Of a stretch of 64,000 bases of DNA, positions 41,084-50,308 are shown one piece after another. Within the stretch, counting starts at the first letter, position 1; every line of letters starts with the position of its first letter. This DNA comes from JAEUIE01 sp046350055 (GTDB lineage: Bacteria; Planctomycetota; Planctomycetia; Gemmatales; HRBIN36). The stretch covers positions 1,302,001 through 1,366,000 of the forward strand of contig JAXMBC010000001.1 of the NCBI GenBank assembly GCA_046350055.1, read 5' to 3'. The translations under genes and the position numbers were made by a program. Below the pieces are notes generated by a model, which was not told the origin of the DNA, ran no database searches, and saw nothing but the letters and a program-made list of their open reading frames with translations.

Positions 41084-43357
41084 ATGCGTCCACCCACATC
41101 CCTGCTGGCTCACCTGGGTCGGGATTTCACTGCCAGTATTGCTGTTTTCCTGGTGGCGTTGCCGTTGTGCCTGGGTATCTCGCTTGCATCACAGGGAAAG
41201 GACGTCCCCGGATTGCAGGTACCGCTTATGGCGGGGGTGCTGGCTGGTATCATAGGCGGCATTGTGGTTGGCCTGCTGAGTGGGTCACACACCAGCGTGA
41301 GTGGTCCCGCTGCCGGGTTAACTGCCGTAGTCAGTGCACAGATGGCCGCGTTTGGCTCGTTCGATGTCTTCCTGGTTGCTCTGTTAATCGCGGGTATCAT
41401 CCAGATCGTGCTCGGGCTTTTGAAGGCAGGATTCATCGCGGAATTCTTCCCCAGTTCCGTGATCAAGGGACTACTGACCGCCATTGGCATTATCCTCATT
41501 CTCAAGCAGGTTCCCCACCTTGTCGGTCACGACCCCGACCCGGATGGTGAGATGAGTTTCTTCCAGCCTGATCAGCGTAACACCTTTACGGAAATCATCG
41601 ATACCATCACCGATCTTCAGCCCGGAGCCACGCTGGTAGGTTTTATCTCGCTGCTGGGACTGATCTTCTGGGACAAGATCGCTTTTCTCAAGAAGCTCAT
41701 TATCCCGTCTGCCCTGGTGATCGTCGTGATCGGGGTGGCCTTGTATCATTTGCTGAAGCAATTCGGCAACCCCTGGATTATTGAGCCCTCGCACCTCGTA
41801 CAGATTCCTATCCCCAAAGACTGGAACGAATCGTTCCAATCGCTCTTACAGTTTCCCAATTTCAGTGTCCTGGCCGATGTCAGCAAATGGGGACTGGTAC
41901 TCAAAGGCGCGTTTACCCTGGCCATTGTGGCTTCCCTGGAAACACTGCTGAATGTGGAAGCGGTGGACAAAATTGACCCGCTGCAGCGTAACTCTCCCGG
42001 CAGCCGGGAACTGAATGCTCAGGGAGTGGGGAACTTTCTGGCTGGCCTGCTTGGCGCAATCCCTGTCACCTCGGTGATCGTCCGAAGCACGGTGAATATC
42101 AATGCGGGAGCCCGCACCAAGCTCTCCGCGATCCTGCACGGTATCCACATGCTGGTGTTCGTGCTGTTCTTCCCAACCCTGCTCAACATGATCCCGCTGT
42201 CGTGCCTGGCAGCCATCCTGATCATGACCGGGTTCAAGCTGGCCCATCCGAAGAACTTTATTTCCATGTGGAAGCAGGGCTGGTTCCAATTCCTGCCCTT
42301 CATCGTCACGGTAGTGGCTATTGTCTTCACCGATCTGCTGGTTGGAATCCTGATTGGTCTGGTTGTCAGTATCGGGTTTATTCTTCGCAGTAATCTCCGC
42401 CGACCATTGACCAAGGTGATGGAGAAACATGCCAGCGGCGAAGTGCTGCATATTCGCCTGGCCAACCAGGTCAGTTTTCTGAACAAGGCTGTGCTGTCTC
42501 ACCTCATCGACGATCTTCCGGACATCCGGCACATTCTGATCGATGCACGTGATACGGACTTTATTGATCCTGATATTTTGGAACTGATTCACAGTTTGAA
42601 AAACGATGTAGGGCCAGCCAACAATATCCAGATCAGTCTGCTTGGCTTCCAGGACAAGTACAACCTCCAGGATGAAATACAGTTCATCGACTACACCAGT
42701 CAGGAGTTGCGTGAACAACTGACACCCGACCTGGTATTGCAGATCCTGAAGGAAGGCAACGAGCGTTTCCTCAACGGCAAGCGTTTGAGTCGCGATCTCC
42801 ATCGTCAGATTGCCCAGACTTCGACCAACCAGTTTCCGATGGCAGCCGTGCTGAGTTGCATGGATTCCCGCGCTCCGACGGAACTCGTCTTCGATGTGGG
42901 GCTGGGTGATCTGTTTATCATTCGCATTGCTGGCAATGTAGCCCGAGAAAAGGTGCTGGGCAGCCTGGAGTATGCCTGCCAGATTGCTGGTTCGAAGCTG
43001 ATCGTCGTCATGGGACATACCGGGTGCGGTGCTGTGACCGCTGCGGTTGATCTGATGCTTTCCGGCAAGTCGGCCAGGGATTTCACCAGTTGCGACCATC
43101 TGGAACTGCTACTAGGCGAGATTGGACATTCGGTGGATCAGGATGTCGTGGCACGAGCCAGCCAGTGGTCTCCGGAAGAACGCAAGAGCTATATCAATGA
43201 TGTGGCCCGTCGCCATGTGATACGCACCGTCCGGATGCTGGCTGAGCAAAGTTCGAATCTTTCCAGCTTGTTGGCGAAGGGACAGATCAAAATCGTGGGA
43301 GCCATGTACAATCTCCAGACGGGAAAAGTCGAGTTCCTCGAGCCTTCGCCTTCCTAG
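41084..43357 (+). CDS. SulP-type anion transporter fused to beta-carbonic anhydrase
   Basis: This 757-residue fusion has a SulP/SLC26 transporter (about residues 1-420, with FLVALPLCLGISLASQG and SVSGPAAGLTAVV), a STAS domain (about 430-525, LIDARDTDFIDPDILELI), and a beta-class carbonic anhydrase (about 540-757). Zinc-site residues are present: CMDSR with Cys592, Asp594 and Arg596, and HTGCG with His645 and Cys648. SulP-CA fusions are known and are thought to move bicarbonate, converted at the membrane. This could supply bicarbonate for carboxylases or pH control. AAGGA lies 8 bases before the ATG; DUF2237 follows 13 bases after. Confidence 0.93.
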   Translation: MRPPTSLLAHLGRDFTASIAVFLVALPLCLGISLASQGKDVPGLQVPLMAGVLAGIIGGIVVGLLSGSHTSVSGPAAGLTAVVSAQMAAFGSFDVFLVALLIAGIIQIVLGLLKAGFIAEFFPSSVIKGLLTAIGIILILKQVPHLVGHDPDPDGEMSFFQPDQRNTFTEIIDTITDLQPGATLVGFISLLGLIFWDKIAFLKKLIIPSALVIVVIGVALYHLLKQFGNPWIIEPSHLVQIPIPKDWNESFQSLLQFPNFSVLADVSKWGLVLKGAFTLAIVASLETLLNVEAVDKIDPLQRNSPGSRELNAQGVGNFLAGLLGAIPVTSVIVRSTVNINAGARTKLSAILHGIHMLVFVLFFPTLLNMIPLSCLAAILIMTGFKLAHPKNFISMWKQGWFQFLPFIVTVVAIVFTDLLVGILIGLVVSIGFILRSNLRRPLTKVMEKHASGEVLHIRLANQVSFLNKAVLSHLIDDLPDIRHILIDARDTDFIDPDILELIHSLKNDVGPANNIQISLLGFQDKYNLQDEIQFIDYTSQELREQLTPDLVLQILKEGNERFLNGKRLSRDLHRQIAQTSTNQFPMAAVLSCMDSRAPTELVFDVGLGDLFIIRIAGNVAREKVLGSLEYACQIAGSKLIVVMGHTGCGAVTAAVDLMLSGKSARDFTSCDHLELLLGEIGHSVDQDVVARASQWSPEERKSYINDVARRHVIRTVRMLAEQSSNLSSLLAKGQIKIVGAMYNLQTGKVEFLEPSPS

Positions 43358-43370
43358 AGGCCAGATAACC

Positions 43371-43772
43371 ATGGCAGAACAGCGCAATGTACTGGGCGGA
43401 CCACTGCAAATGTGTTCCGTGGCACCTACCACCGGTTTCTACCGCACCGGCAAATGCGAAACCGGCCCCGACGACCACGGCAAGCATTGCGTCTGCGTCC
43501 TGACCACGGCGGAGTTTCTGGCCTTCTCCAAGGCGCGAGGCAATGACCTGAGTACGCCGATGCCTGAGTATCGGTTTCCCGGCTTGCAGCCTGGTGACCG
43601 CTGGTGTCTCTGTGCCCTGCGCTGGAAGGAAGCCTACGACGCCGGCAAGGCACCCTTCGTCGTGCTGGAAGCGACTCACGAATCGATGCTGGAAATTGTC
43701 CCGCTGGAAGTGCTGCAGCAGTTTGCCGCCACGGGGGTGAACAAGCTGCGGGGCGACATTCTGCCGAACTGA
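43371..43772 (+). CDS. DUF2237 family protein
   Basis: This 133-residue protein shows the DUF2237 pattern: RNVLGGPLQMCS, PTTGFYRTGKCETGPDDHG, HCVCVLTTAEFLAFSKARGNDLSTP-type features, LQPGDRWCLCALRW and ATHESMLEIVPL. The family, common in bacteria and algae, is of unknown function; four conserved Cys may bind a metal or redox ligand. It is 13 bases after the SulP/CA gene, so probably co-transcribed. AGAGG lies 10 bases before the ATG. Confidence 0.85.
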   Translation: MAEQRNVLGGPLQMCSVAPTTGFYRTGKCETGPDDHGKHCVCVLTTAEFLAFSKARGNDLSTPMPEYRFPGLQPGDRWCLCALRWKEAYDAGKAPFVVLEATHESMLEIVPLEVLQQFAATGVNKLRGDILPN

Positions 43773-43843
43773 ACTCGCACGCTGCCATTCCCGCTTCATT
43801 CGCATAGCATTGCTACACAACAAATTCCAGGTGTGGAACCATC

Positions 43844-44731
43844 ATGGCTACCAAAGGTGAGATGTTTGCTGGTGTCAGCGTTGCGATCGTGACGCCTTTC
43901 CTGAATGGCGACGTGGATTACCCTGCCCTCAAAAAACTCGTCGATTGGCACATCGAACAGGGTACGGACTGCATCGTTCCAGTCGGGACCACCGGCGAAG
44001 CTCCGACTCTCAGCCACGACGAACACGAGAAAGTGATCACCACTGTCATCCAGCATGCCAATAAGCGCATCAAGGTGATGGCAGGCACCGGTTCAAACAG
44101 CACCCGGGAAGCGATCCGGCTGACCAAATTCGCCCAGAAGGAAGGTGCTGATGGCGCTCTCATGGTCGGCCCCTATTACAACAAGCCCACCCAGGATGGC
44201 TACTATCAGCACTTCAAGGCCGTGACGGAAGCCAGCGACCTGCCCGTGGTGCTTTACAATATCCCCGGCCGCACTGCTTCCAACATTCTGCCTGAGACGA
44301 TCTGCAAACTGGGAGAACTCAAGAGCATCGTCGCGGTCAAAGAAGCGACCGGCTCGCTCGACCAGGCATCTCAGATCGCTGTCGGTTCGAATCTCACCAT
44401 TCTCAGTGGCGATGACAGCTTAACGTTGCCGCTGATGAGCATCGGTGGTCGCGGTGTGGTTTCGGTGGTGGGAAACATCGTTCCTCGTGATATGCAGGCA
44501 ATGGTTCGGGCTTATCTCAAGGGCGATCACGCCACAGCCTTGCAATGGCACCGCAAGCTCTTCCCGCTGTGCCGCGATCTCTTGGGGATTGCTACCAACC
44601 CCATCCCGGTGAAGACGGCCATGAAGTTGCTAGGCCGCGACCGCGGTGAGTTCCGCCTGCCGATGACTCCGCTCGATGCCGCGGGTGAAGCGAAGATCAA
44701 GAAGTCGCTGGGAGAGTATGGGTTGGTGTAG
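43844..44731 (+). CDS. dapA: 4-hydroxy-tetrahydrodipicolinate synthase
   Basis: This 295-residue TIM-barrel enzyme joins pyruvate and aspartate semialdehyde in lysine and diaminopimelate synthesis. VGTTGE (Thr49/Thr50) binds pyruvate, YNIPGRT holds Tyr138, and VAVKEATG the Schiff-base Lys166. Length and motif order match DapA well. It is not next to other dap genes. It follows DUF2237 by 71 bases. Confidence 0.93.
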   Translation: MATKGEMFAGVSVAIVTPFLNGDVDYPALKKLVDWHIEQGTDCIVPVGTTGEAPTLSHDEHEKVITTVIQHANKRIKVMAGTGSNSTREAIRLTKFAQKEGADGALMVGPYYNKPTQDGYYQHFKAVTEASDLPVVLYNIPGRTASNILPETICKLGELKSIVAVKEATGSLDQASQIAVGSNLTILSGDDSLTLPLMSIGGRGVVSVVGNIVPRDMQAMVRAYLKGDHATALQWHRKLFPLCRDLLGIATNPIPVKTAMKLLGRDRGEFRLPMTPLDAAGEAKIKKSLGEYGLV

Positions 44732-44787
44732 TATGAGGTTGCACCAATACAGGCATTGGTGAGGCACGCACCGCGTGCCCTACCGTA

Positions 44788-46134
44788 CTATCGTACACTC
44801 AGTCCCAGGCCGGTGAGTTGGCCGGTCTGCAGTTGACCATCGATAGGTTCGAACAAGCCGGGGTAGCCTGCTTTCCAGCGTTCATTGGCGGCGGGGAGAT
44901 ACTGCCTGGCATTGGCTTCGATGGCTTGCACGCCCATGACATGGGCAGCCAAACCAGCGGAATGGATCAGTGAGGGACCAGGGCAGGTCAAATCCTGCAC
45001 GCAAAGGAACATCCCGCGATGACGGGCGGCACAGGCCAGCAGCAGTGAACTGCTTTGCCCTTTGCAGGCTTTGAGAGCCACGCCGGTATAGCCCAGTTCC
45101 ATGGCCAGGTGCATGCTTTCGATATCGAGCAGCGCCTCGTCCATTACTACCGGGATGCGCTGCGAGACTGATTGCAATCGCTGATGTGTATTCTGTTTGA
45201 GATGACGGGACGTGGGTTGCTCGATGTACTGCACCCGAGACCACGCCGATGGCGCTCTGGCAGAAACCTGTTGCATGAACTCCTCCAGATAGGCGACGTG
45301 CTGACACTTCTCATTGAAGTCGAGCGAGTAGTGCCAGACATTACAGCCTCGTTCCGCTTGTGCGATCTGGGCAGCTGATTCGATGCGAAGCACTCGGTTA
45401 ACGTCCCAGGCCAGATCGTCGCCATTGAGCTTGATCTTGAGGTGCGTCAGACGATCCCGGCGGATCCATTCCATCAGGTGTTGCGGATAGGGATCGGGCT
45501 TGCCATTGGTAACCACATCATCAGCGGTCAGTGCATCGAGTGCGCCAACTAAGTGATACAAAGGCAGCCGCTCCACCGGAGTGGTGCGAATATGATCAGC
45601 CAGGGCAATGCCGCGATACTCCTTGCCCAGAAAGTGACCAACGTCTTCAGACAGGAACTCGGGGCCGTAACAGGCATACGAACTCAGGCCATGCAGCTTG
45701 CCATAGGCATCGTGGATGGCAGCATCAATCGGACTGATGGCTACCAGCGATGCCAGCGGTGGAATCACTTCCACGAGTGAAGCGGAACGTACCTGCGCTG
45801 CCTGGTGATACACCGGCAGCAGTTCATGATGCAACTCGATCGGGTGCCCCCAGCCTCGATGATCCAGCGTGAGGTGTGCCGCTTCTTCCGCGACTTCCTG
45901 CATGAGTTGCAGGGTCTGATCGTAGGTCAACGCCTTGGAAGGAAACGCCCAGACGTTGCCAAGTGGCATGGAGCCAAAGCCGATCTGCTGGCGGCCCTGC
46001 TTGTCTTCGATGACGACATGGGCATTCAGGATCGTCGCTCGATCCAGGGCTACGCCGCCGAATTTGATCGGCGTCCTGTAGCGGAACGACTCTTCCCCCA
46101 GTTGCACATCAACAACACGAATCGGCACGGACAT
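44788..46134 (-). CDS. Enolase-superfamily enzyme (mandelate racemase/muconate lactonizing type)
   Basis: This 448-residue protein has the two-domain enolase-superfamily form. Probable catalytic residues: HLKIKLNG (KxK), YSLDFNEK (first metal Asp), YIEQP (Glu), VVMDEAL (Asp-Glu) and ALKACKG (Lys on the other side). This combination fits the MLE/dipeptide-epimerase subgroups, but the substrate is not inferable. It is longer than most members, with an extended N-terminal part. ATG at 46134 is used; another ATG lies 6 codons upstream. Confidence 0.82.
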   Translation of the reverse strand: MSVPIRVVDVQLGEESFRYRTPIKFGGVALDRATILNAHVVIEDKQGRQQIGFGSMPLGNVWAFPSKALTYDQTLQLMQEVAEEAAHLTLDHRGWGHPIELHHELLPVYHQAAQVRSASLVEVIPPLASLVAISPIDAAIHDAYGKLHGLSSYACYGPEFLSEDVGHFLGKEYRGIALADHIRTTPVERLPLYHLVGALDALTADDVVTNGKPDPYPQHLMEWIRRDRLTHLKIKLNGDDLAWDVNRVLRIESAAQIAQAERGCNVWHYSLDFNEKCQHVAYLEEFMQQVSARAPSAWSRVQYIEQPTSRHLKQNTHQRLQSVSQRIPVVMDEALLDIESMHLAMELGYTGVALKACKGQSSSLLLACAARHRGMFLCVQDLTCPGPSLIHSAGLAAHVMGVQAIEANARQYLPAANERWKAGYPGLFEPIDGQLQTGQLTGLGLSVR

Positions 46135-46279
46135 GGGCTTACTCAAGAACACTCACACGGTCCTGCACAGTAGAACGCTGGACGACGCCGATTGCAACGA
46201 AATAGCAGGCGAAGACGAGGCGAAATGCTCTGATTACTCTCAATTACAGTCGAGTTGCACTACTACCAGCTTTGGATAA

Positions 46280-46302
46280 CGCGACGGGACACCGCGTCTA
46301 CT
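46280..46302. repeat. GTAGACGCGG repeat, third copy
   Basis: On the minus strand AAAGTAGACGCGGTGTCCCG reads through the stop codon TAG (46300-46298) of the secreted gene. The hairpin arms are CGCG (46280-46283) and CGCG (46293-46296). It parallels the copy that ends the HlyD-like gene at 25031. Confidence 0.7.
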
Positions 46303-47176
46303 TTGCATCCCGCAGGGCATAGAAGCCGAACTCCTGGCCTTGCAGTTTTGTGACGCCCGCCATGGCTCGAGCATCTTTGGTGAACAGATAGCCGGTGAAC
46401 TCCTGGGTGCTGTTGGGGAACTTCACCGTAAAGATGAGCTGATGCTTGATTGTCGGCGTCAGCTTCCCCGTCACCTCATATTTGCGGCCCGACTGTTCCG
46501 ACGTGTAGCTGCCGGAGATGGCACCCTCAGCTTCAAGCTTGAGTTCCAGTGTTGCAGTTCGGCGACCATCGTCGAAGAGCTGATACGTGCCATTGAGGAC
46601 AGCCGGGTCAAAGGCCTCACCGAGTACCGTCCGGCCCGTAGGCTTTTTAGCTTCGGTGCCGGGGAGGTGTTTCGTTACCAGGAAGAGCTTGGCGTTGCCG
46701 ACGGCTTCGAGTGCGCCGCCTTCGGGAGAATCGACGAAGCGGATATCACCACCAATGGCAGTGGGCACCACCTGGCCGAGATCGAACTGAAATTGAAAAC
46801 CATCGTAGAGGTGCACCACCGCAGCTGTTGCCTGTAGCGCACGTTCCTGGCCTGGCTTGTAACAGGTAGCGCGTTCAAGCAGTACCATGGGTACCTGCTT
46901 GTCGCCGCTGCGCTGCCGGGCGAACTGGGCGAGTACTTTCGCGTTAGTACCCTGGTTGGTTTTGATGATGAGGAGCACGCCGCCGGTTTCCTGAAACAGA
47001 TCGTTGTGCTGCGCTACCATGGCGGGAAGTAGTTTGGTGACTGGCTTCACGTTTGGCGATTCGGCGGCGCTGCCCAGGATGGGGTTGGTGTAGCGGTCGA
47101 AAGTGTCGGCACGGGCAAGGGTAGGAATGAGGATCAACAAAGAGAACATGCAGTTGCGAATCATGATGTGGCTCAT
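46298..47176 (-). CDS. Secreted protein with avidin-like C-terminal domain (tentative)
   Basis: This 292-residue protein has a signal peptide (about residues 1-23, TLARAD). The middle (about 60-170) is unrecognised. The last 100 residues read like an avidin-type beta-barrel: LNGTYQLFDD, GAISGSYTS, KYEVTGKLTP, LIFTVKFPNSTQEFTGYLF, MAGVTKL and FGFYALR align in order with the strands of avidin. The Trp residues that bind biotin in avidins are missing, so another ligand is likely. No search could be run. It lies 11 bases after ruvB on the same strand. Confidence 0.65.
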   Translation of the reverse strand: MSHIMIRNCMFSLLILIPTLARADTFDRYTNPILGSAAESPNVKPVTKLLPAMVAQHNDLFQETGGVLLIIKTNQGTNAKVLAQFARQRSGDKQVPMVLLERATCYKPGQERALQATAAVVHLYDGFQFQFDLGQVVPTAIGGDIRFVDSPEGGALEAVGNAKLFLVTKHLPGTEAKKPTGRTVLGEAFDPAVLNGTYQLFDDGRRTATLELKLEAEGAISGSYTSEQSGRKYEVTGKLTPTIKHQLIFTVKFPNSTQEFTGYLFTKDARAMAGVTKLQGQEFGFYALRDAK

Positions 47177-47187
47177 GGTGTGTTGAA

Positions 47188-48231
47188 TTAGCTGAACAAC
47201 GATCCCTGCCCCTTCTCAGACTTCTCCTCGGGCATCGCCTTGCCAAGATGTTGATACGCCTTCGCGGTGGCCATGCGGCCTCGAGGGGAACGGATGACGA
47301 ACTCGGCACGGAGGAGGAAGGGTTCCACTTCATCCGAGAGGGTATCCGACGCGAGACTAAGAGTGGCAGCCATCGCTTCGACACCGACCGGGCCGCCACC
47401 GAAGACGCCGGTGAGCACGTCGAGATAGCGGCGGTCCTGCTTGTCCAGCCCTTCCTTATCGACTTCGGCCATCTGTAGCGCAGCCTGGCACAGCTTCATA
47501 TTGATGCTGCCATCGCCTTCGCTGGTGGCGTAGTTGCGAACCCACCAGAGTCGGCTGTTGGCGATACGGGGCGTGCCACGACTGCGGCCGGCGATCTCCA
47601 TCGCTGCTTCGGGCAGAATCGGCGTTTTCAGTTTGCCTGCGTTGATGGTGACGATGCGGGCGAGTTCGTCGTTGGTGTAGAAGTCGAGATGTTCGTGGTG
47701 CTTGAAGCGGTCACGCATCGGCCCGGTGAGCATGCCGCTGCGGGTGGTGGCTCCGATGAGGGTGAAGCGGTTAAGCTTCATGTAAACAGTGCGAGCGTTC
47801 ATCCCTTCGCCGATGGGGATGCCCAGCCGGAAGTCTTCCATGGCGGAGTAAAGGTACTCCTCGACGACGCGAGGCGTGCGGTGTATTTCGTCGATGAAGA
47901 CGATGGAACCTTCCTTGGCATTGGTGAGGTAGGGGAGCAGATCAGCAGGGCGAGTGAGAGCCGGGCCGGAGGTGATCTGGATGCTGGTATCGAGTTCGTT
48001 AGGCAGCACGGTGGCGAAGGTCGTCTTGCCAAGCCCCGGCGGGCCATCGAAGAGGATGTGCCCAAGCGGTTCCTTGAGCTTCTTGCAGGCATTGATGGCG
48101 ATACGAAGCCGTTCGACGGTTTGCTTCTGGCCGATGACCTCGGTGAGCCGTTTGGGACGGAGAGCATCATCCCGATGCTTCTCTTCCGGAGCTGCGGGGG
48201 TGTTGCCAGTGATGAGCGCTTCGCGGGGCAT
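47188..48231 (-). CDS. ruvB: Holliday junction branch migration ATPase RuvB
   Basis: This 347-residue AAA+ motor drives branch migration with RuvA. Walker A GPPGLGKT is at residues 63-70, Walker B FIDEIH has Asp114/Glu115, then ATTRSGMLTGPMRDRF (sensor 1/arginine finger), RSRGTPRIAN and the winged helix FGGGPVGVEAMAA, RSPRGRMAT. The sequence diverges from common RuvB in places (ALTRPADLL). ruvA and ruvC are not adjacent. A near-consensus promoter lies so close to the ATG that the leader would be only a few bases. Confidence 0.92.
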   Translation of the reverse strand: MPREALITGNTPAAPEEKHRDDALRPKRLTEVIGQKQTVERLRIAINACKKLKEPLGHILFDGPPGLGKTTFATVLPNELDTSIQITSGPALTRPADLLPYLTNAKEGSIVFIDEIHRTPRVVEEYLYSAMEDFRLGIPIGEGMNARTVYMKLNRFTLIGATTRSGMLTGPMRDRFKHHEHLDFYTNDELARIVTINAGKLKTPILPEAAMEIAGRSRGTPRIANSRLWWVRNYATSEGDGSINMKLCQAALQMAEVDKEGLDKQDRRYLDVLTGVFGGGPVGVEAMAATLSLASDTLSDEVEPFLLRAEFVIRSPRGRMATAKAYQHLGKAMPEEKSEKGQGSLFS

Positions 48232-48242
48232 ATGTGTGCTAA

Positions 48243-48272
48243 TTAATAGCTCTTATTCCAGTGCTTAGTCAA
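48243..48272 (-). promoter_or_regulatory. Candidate promoter of ruvB with very short leader
   Basis: On the minus strand TTGACT (48272-48267), an 18-base spacer and TATTAA (48248-48243) form a good sigma70-type promoter. Transcription would start about 5 bases before the ruvB ATG at 48231, and no ribosome site is seen, which suggests a near-leaderless mRNA. Confidence 0.5.
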
Positions 48273-48401
48273 TCTATCATTCCGATGTCGTTTCTAACAA
48301 GCTATACACCCACAAATACTTGATCCCCATCCACCCATTGCACTCCCCCCGCCGTCAGCTTACACTCAACGCGTACTTCACCATCAGTCAAGGCGGCAGG
48401 C

Positions 48402-49430
48402 ATGAAGGCTTCGTTGCGTGTGATCCTCTTCCTATTCTCGCTGGCTCTGGTTCTCGTCGTCGTGCAGGCGGCGCAAGATAAGTCTATCTCCGAGATGAAG
48501 TTCAACGACGTGAAGGAACTCGCTCCGGGGGTCTTCTTCCGGTATTCCTCGATCAGTGCGACTGATCCCAAGGTGCCTTTCGGAGGGAGCAACCATGCCT
48601 GGGTGGTGTTCAAGGATTACGTCGTTGTCATCGATGCCAACTTTCCGAAGGAAGCAGGCGATGTGATTGCAGCTATCAAGAAGACGACCAGCAAGCCTAT
48701 CCGCTACGTGCTCGATACCCACCATCATGGCGACCATGCCTATGGCAACGCGGTGTGGGCGAAGGAGGGGGCGAAGATTGTAGGCCACGTCAGTTGTTCC
48801 CGGCTGCTGCAGACCAGCGGCCCGACCCAGTGGGAGGATGCAGCCAAGTTGCGGCCTGATGTGAAGGAAAGCACACTGAAGCAGGTCGATATCACCTTTG
48901 ATGAAAAGTATGTGCTGGAAGACGACACGCAGCGGGTGGAGTTCCACTACCTCGGCCACGCCCACACGCCGGGCGATGCGGTGGCCTGGCTACCCAGGCA
49001 CAAGATCCTCTGCACCGGCGATGCCTGCGTGAATGGAGCGTTCAACTACACCGGCCACGCCCACACCGCTTCCTGGATCAAGGTGCTGGAGAAGATGCAG
49101 GCGTTCGACCCCAAACTGGTAGTGCCCGGCCACGGGGCGGTGACAGGCAAAGAAGTGCTCGATAAACAGAAACGATACTTTGTAGACCTCAGACAACATG
49201 TCCGAAGCGGTATCGACAAACTCCAGATGCTCGATGATATCACCAGTTCCGTCGAGATGGCCTGGTATCAGGACTGGACCGGCAAAGCAGCGAAGGAGAA
49301 CAAGGAAAACATCAATCACGTCTACGATGAACTCAAGGGCAAGATCGATCATTCCAAGCTGGGCTACGATCGCAACCCCGCGTTTGCCCCTTCGGCGGGG
49401 GATAATGGGGTGAGGATGGCGGAGAGGTGA
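48402..49430 (+). CDS. Secreted metallo-beta-lactamase-fold hydrolase
   Basis: This 342-residue protein has a signal peptide (about residues 1-24, VVVQAAQ) and the MBL motif HHHGDH (residues 107-112 with Thr106 before), then FHYLGHAHTPGD (metal His), CTGDACVNG (Asp) and VVPGHGAV (His). This layout fits class B3-like or glyoxalase-II-like zinc hydrolases; the substrate is unknown. The tail has basic and acidic helices. AAGG lies 8 bases before the ATG. The reading frame stands alone. Confidence 0.85.
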   Translation: MKASLRVILFLFSLALVLVVVQAAQDKSISEMKFNDVKELAPGVFFRYSSISATDPKVPFGGSNHAWVVFKDYVVVIDANFPKEAGDVIAAIKKTTSKPIRYVLDTHHHGDHAYGNAVWAKEGAKIVGHVSCSRLLQTSGPTQWEDAAKLRPDVKESTLKQVDITFDEKYVLEDDTQRVEFHYLGHAHTPGDAVAWLPRHKILCTGDACVNGAFNYTGHAHTASWIKVLEKMQAFDPKLVVPGHGAVTGKEVLDKQKRYFVDLRQHVRSGIDKLQMLDDITSSVEMAWYQDWTGKAAKENKENINHVYDELKGKIDHSKLGYDRNPAFAPSAGDNGVRMAER

Positions 49431-49583
49431 GTAATGTGTGGTGCTTACGAACGATCTCGCTAAGACGAGCCTTACACTCTACAAGTCCGTTGGCTGATGT
49501 CGAAATTCACGCAGAATTGCTATTATGTATGTCGAATAAATTCGCTTAGGGTATGTGGACGAACAGTGAGTGAAGGAGCCACA

Positions 49584-50078
49584 ATGGAAAACCCTTCGCC
49601 AGAAAAGGAAGCACTAGCTCGCTTAGAGCAAGAAAATCGTCAATTACGAGACCAAGTGGAACAACTGGTCCGAGCAGTACCAAAGCCGACTTCTTCTTCA
49701 CAGGGCTGTTTTGGTGTGGTGGGAGTGGGGGTAGTCAGTATCGTTGTTGGCATCATTGTATGGTGGCTGCTTTACCAGTATCCGCCCTGGATCAAAGCCA
49801 AGAGCCAGTACCAACAAGTACTCTACTGGTCTAAATGGGTAAAGGACCACGAGACCCAGTTTGTGGGATATGACCACATCAACTCAGTAGCCAAACAGCA
49901 AGTGATTAAACCCGCAATCAGAGCATCAGGGCAACTGTTTGATGTGACGGAATACCGAATCTTCTGGCCGCTGTTGTGGATAGAGTGGGCTGTATTGTGC
50001 GGACTTATCGGGTCTTGCTTCCATTACATGGCCAGAAATCGCTCGAATCATGAAAAGGGCTCGGAACCAACTGTCTAG
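49584..50078 (+). CDS. Hypothetical membrane protein with coiled-coil start
   Basis: This 164-residue protein begins with a coiled coil (KEALARLEQENRQLRDQVEQ), a Ser/Pro linker, a membrane segment (about residues 45-66, GVVGVGVVSIVVGIIVWWLL), an outside part with many aromatic residues, and a second membrane segment near 130-150. The coiled coil is cytoplasmic if the N-terminus is inside. GAAGGAG lies 5 bases before the ATG at 49584. Codon choice is more AT-rich than in neighbours. No family is recognised. Confidence 0.6.
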   Translation: MENPSPEKEALARLEQENRQLRDQVEQLVRAVPKPTSSSQGCFGVVGVGVVSIVVGIIVWWLLYQYPPWIKAKSQYQQVLYWSKWVKDHETQFVGYDHINSVAKQQVIKPAIRASGQLFDVTEYRIFWPLLWIEWAVLCGLIGSCFHYMARNRSNHEKGSEPTV

Positions 50079-50308
50079 CTTCATCTTACGAGCTTCACGC
50101 CAATACCACGTTGAAGTGATTGCGTTGGATTACGTGAGATGCCGAGATCACAACCTGATGTTACAAAAGGCACGGTGCCCGCGGGTGCTGTTGGAGCCGG
50201 TTCCAGCCATATCGGAATCCCGCGACGTCGCCTCCACGCTTTTTCCTATCCCCTCGCTGCCCCTTCCGGTATTCTGGAACTCATCACCTCACCGACGAGT
50301 TGCAGCGC

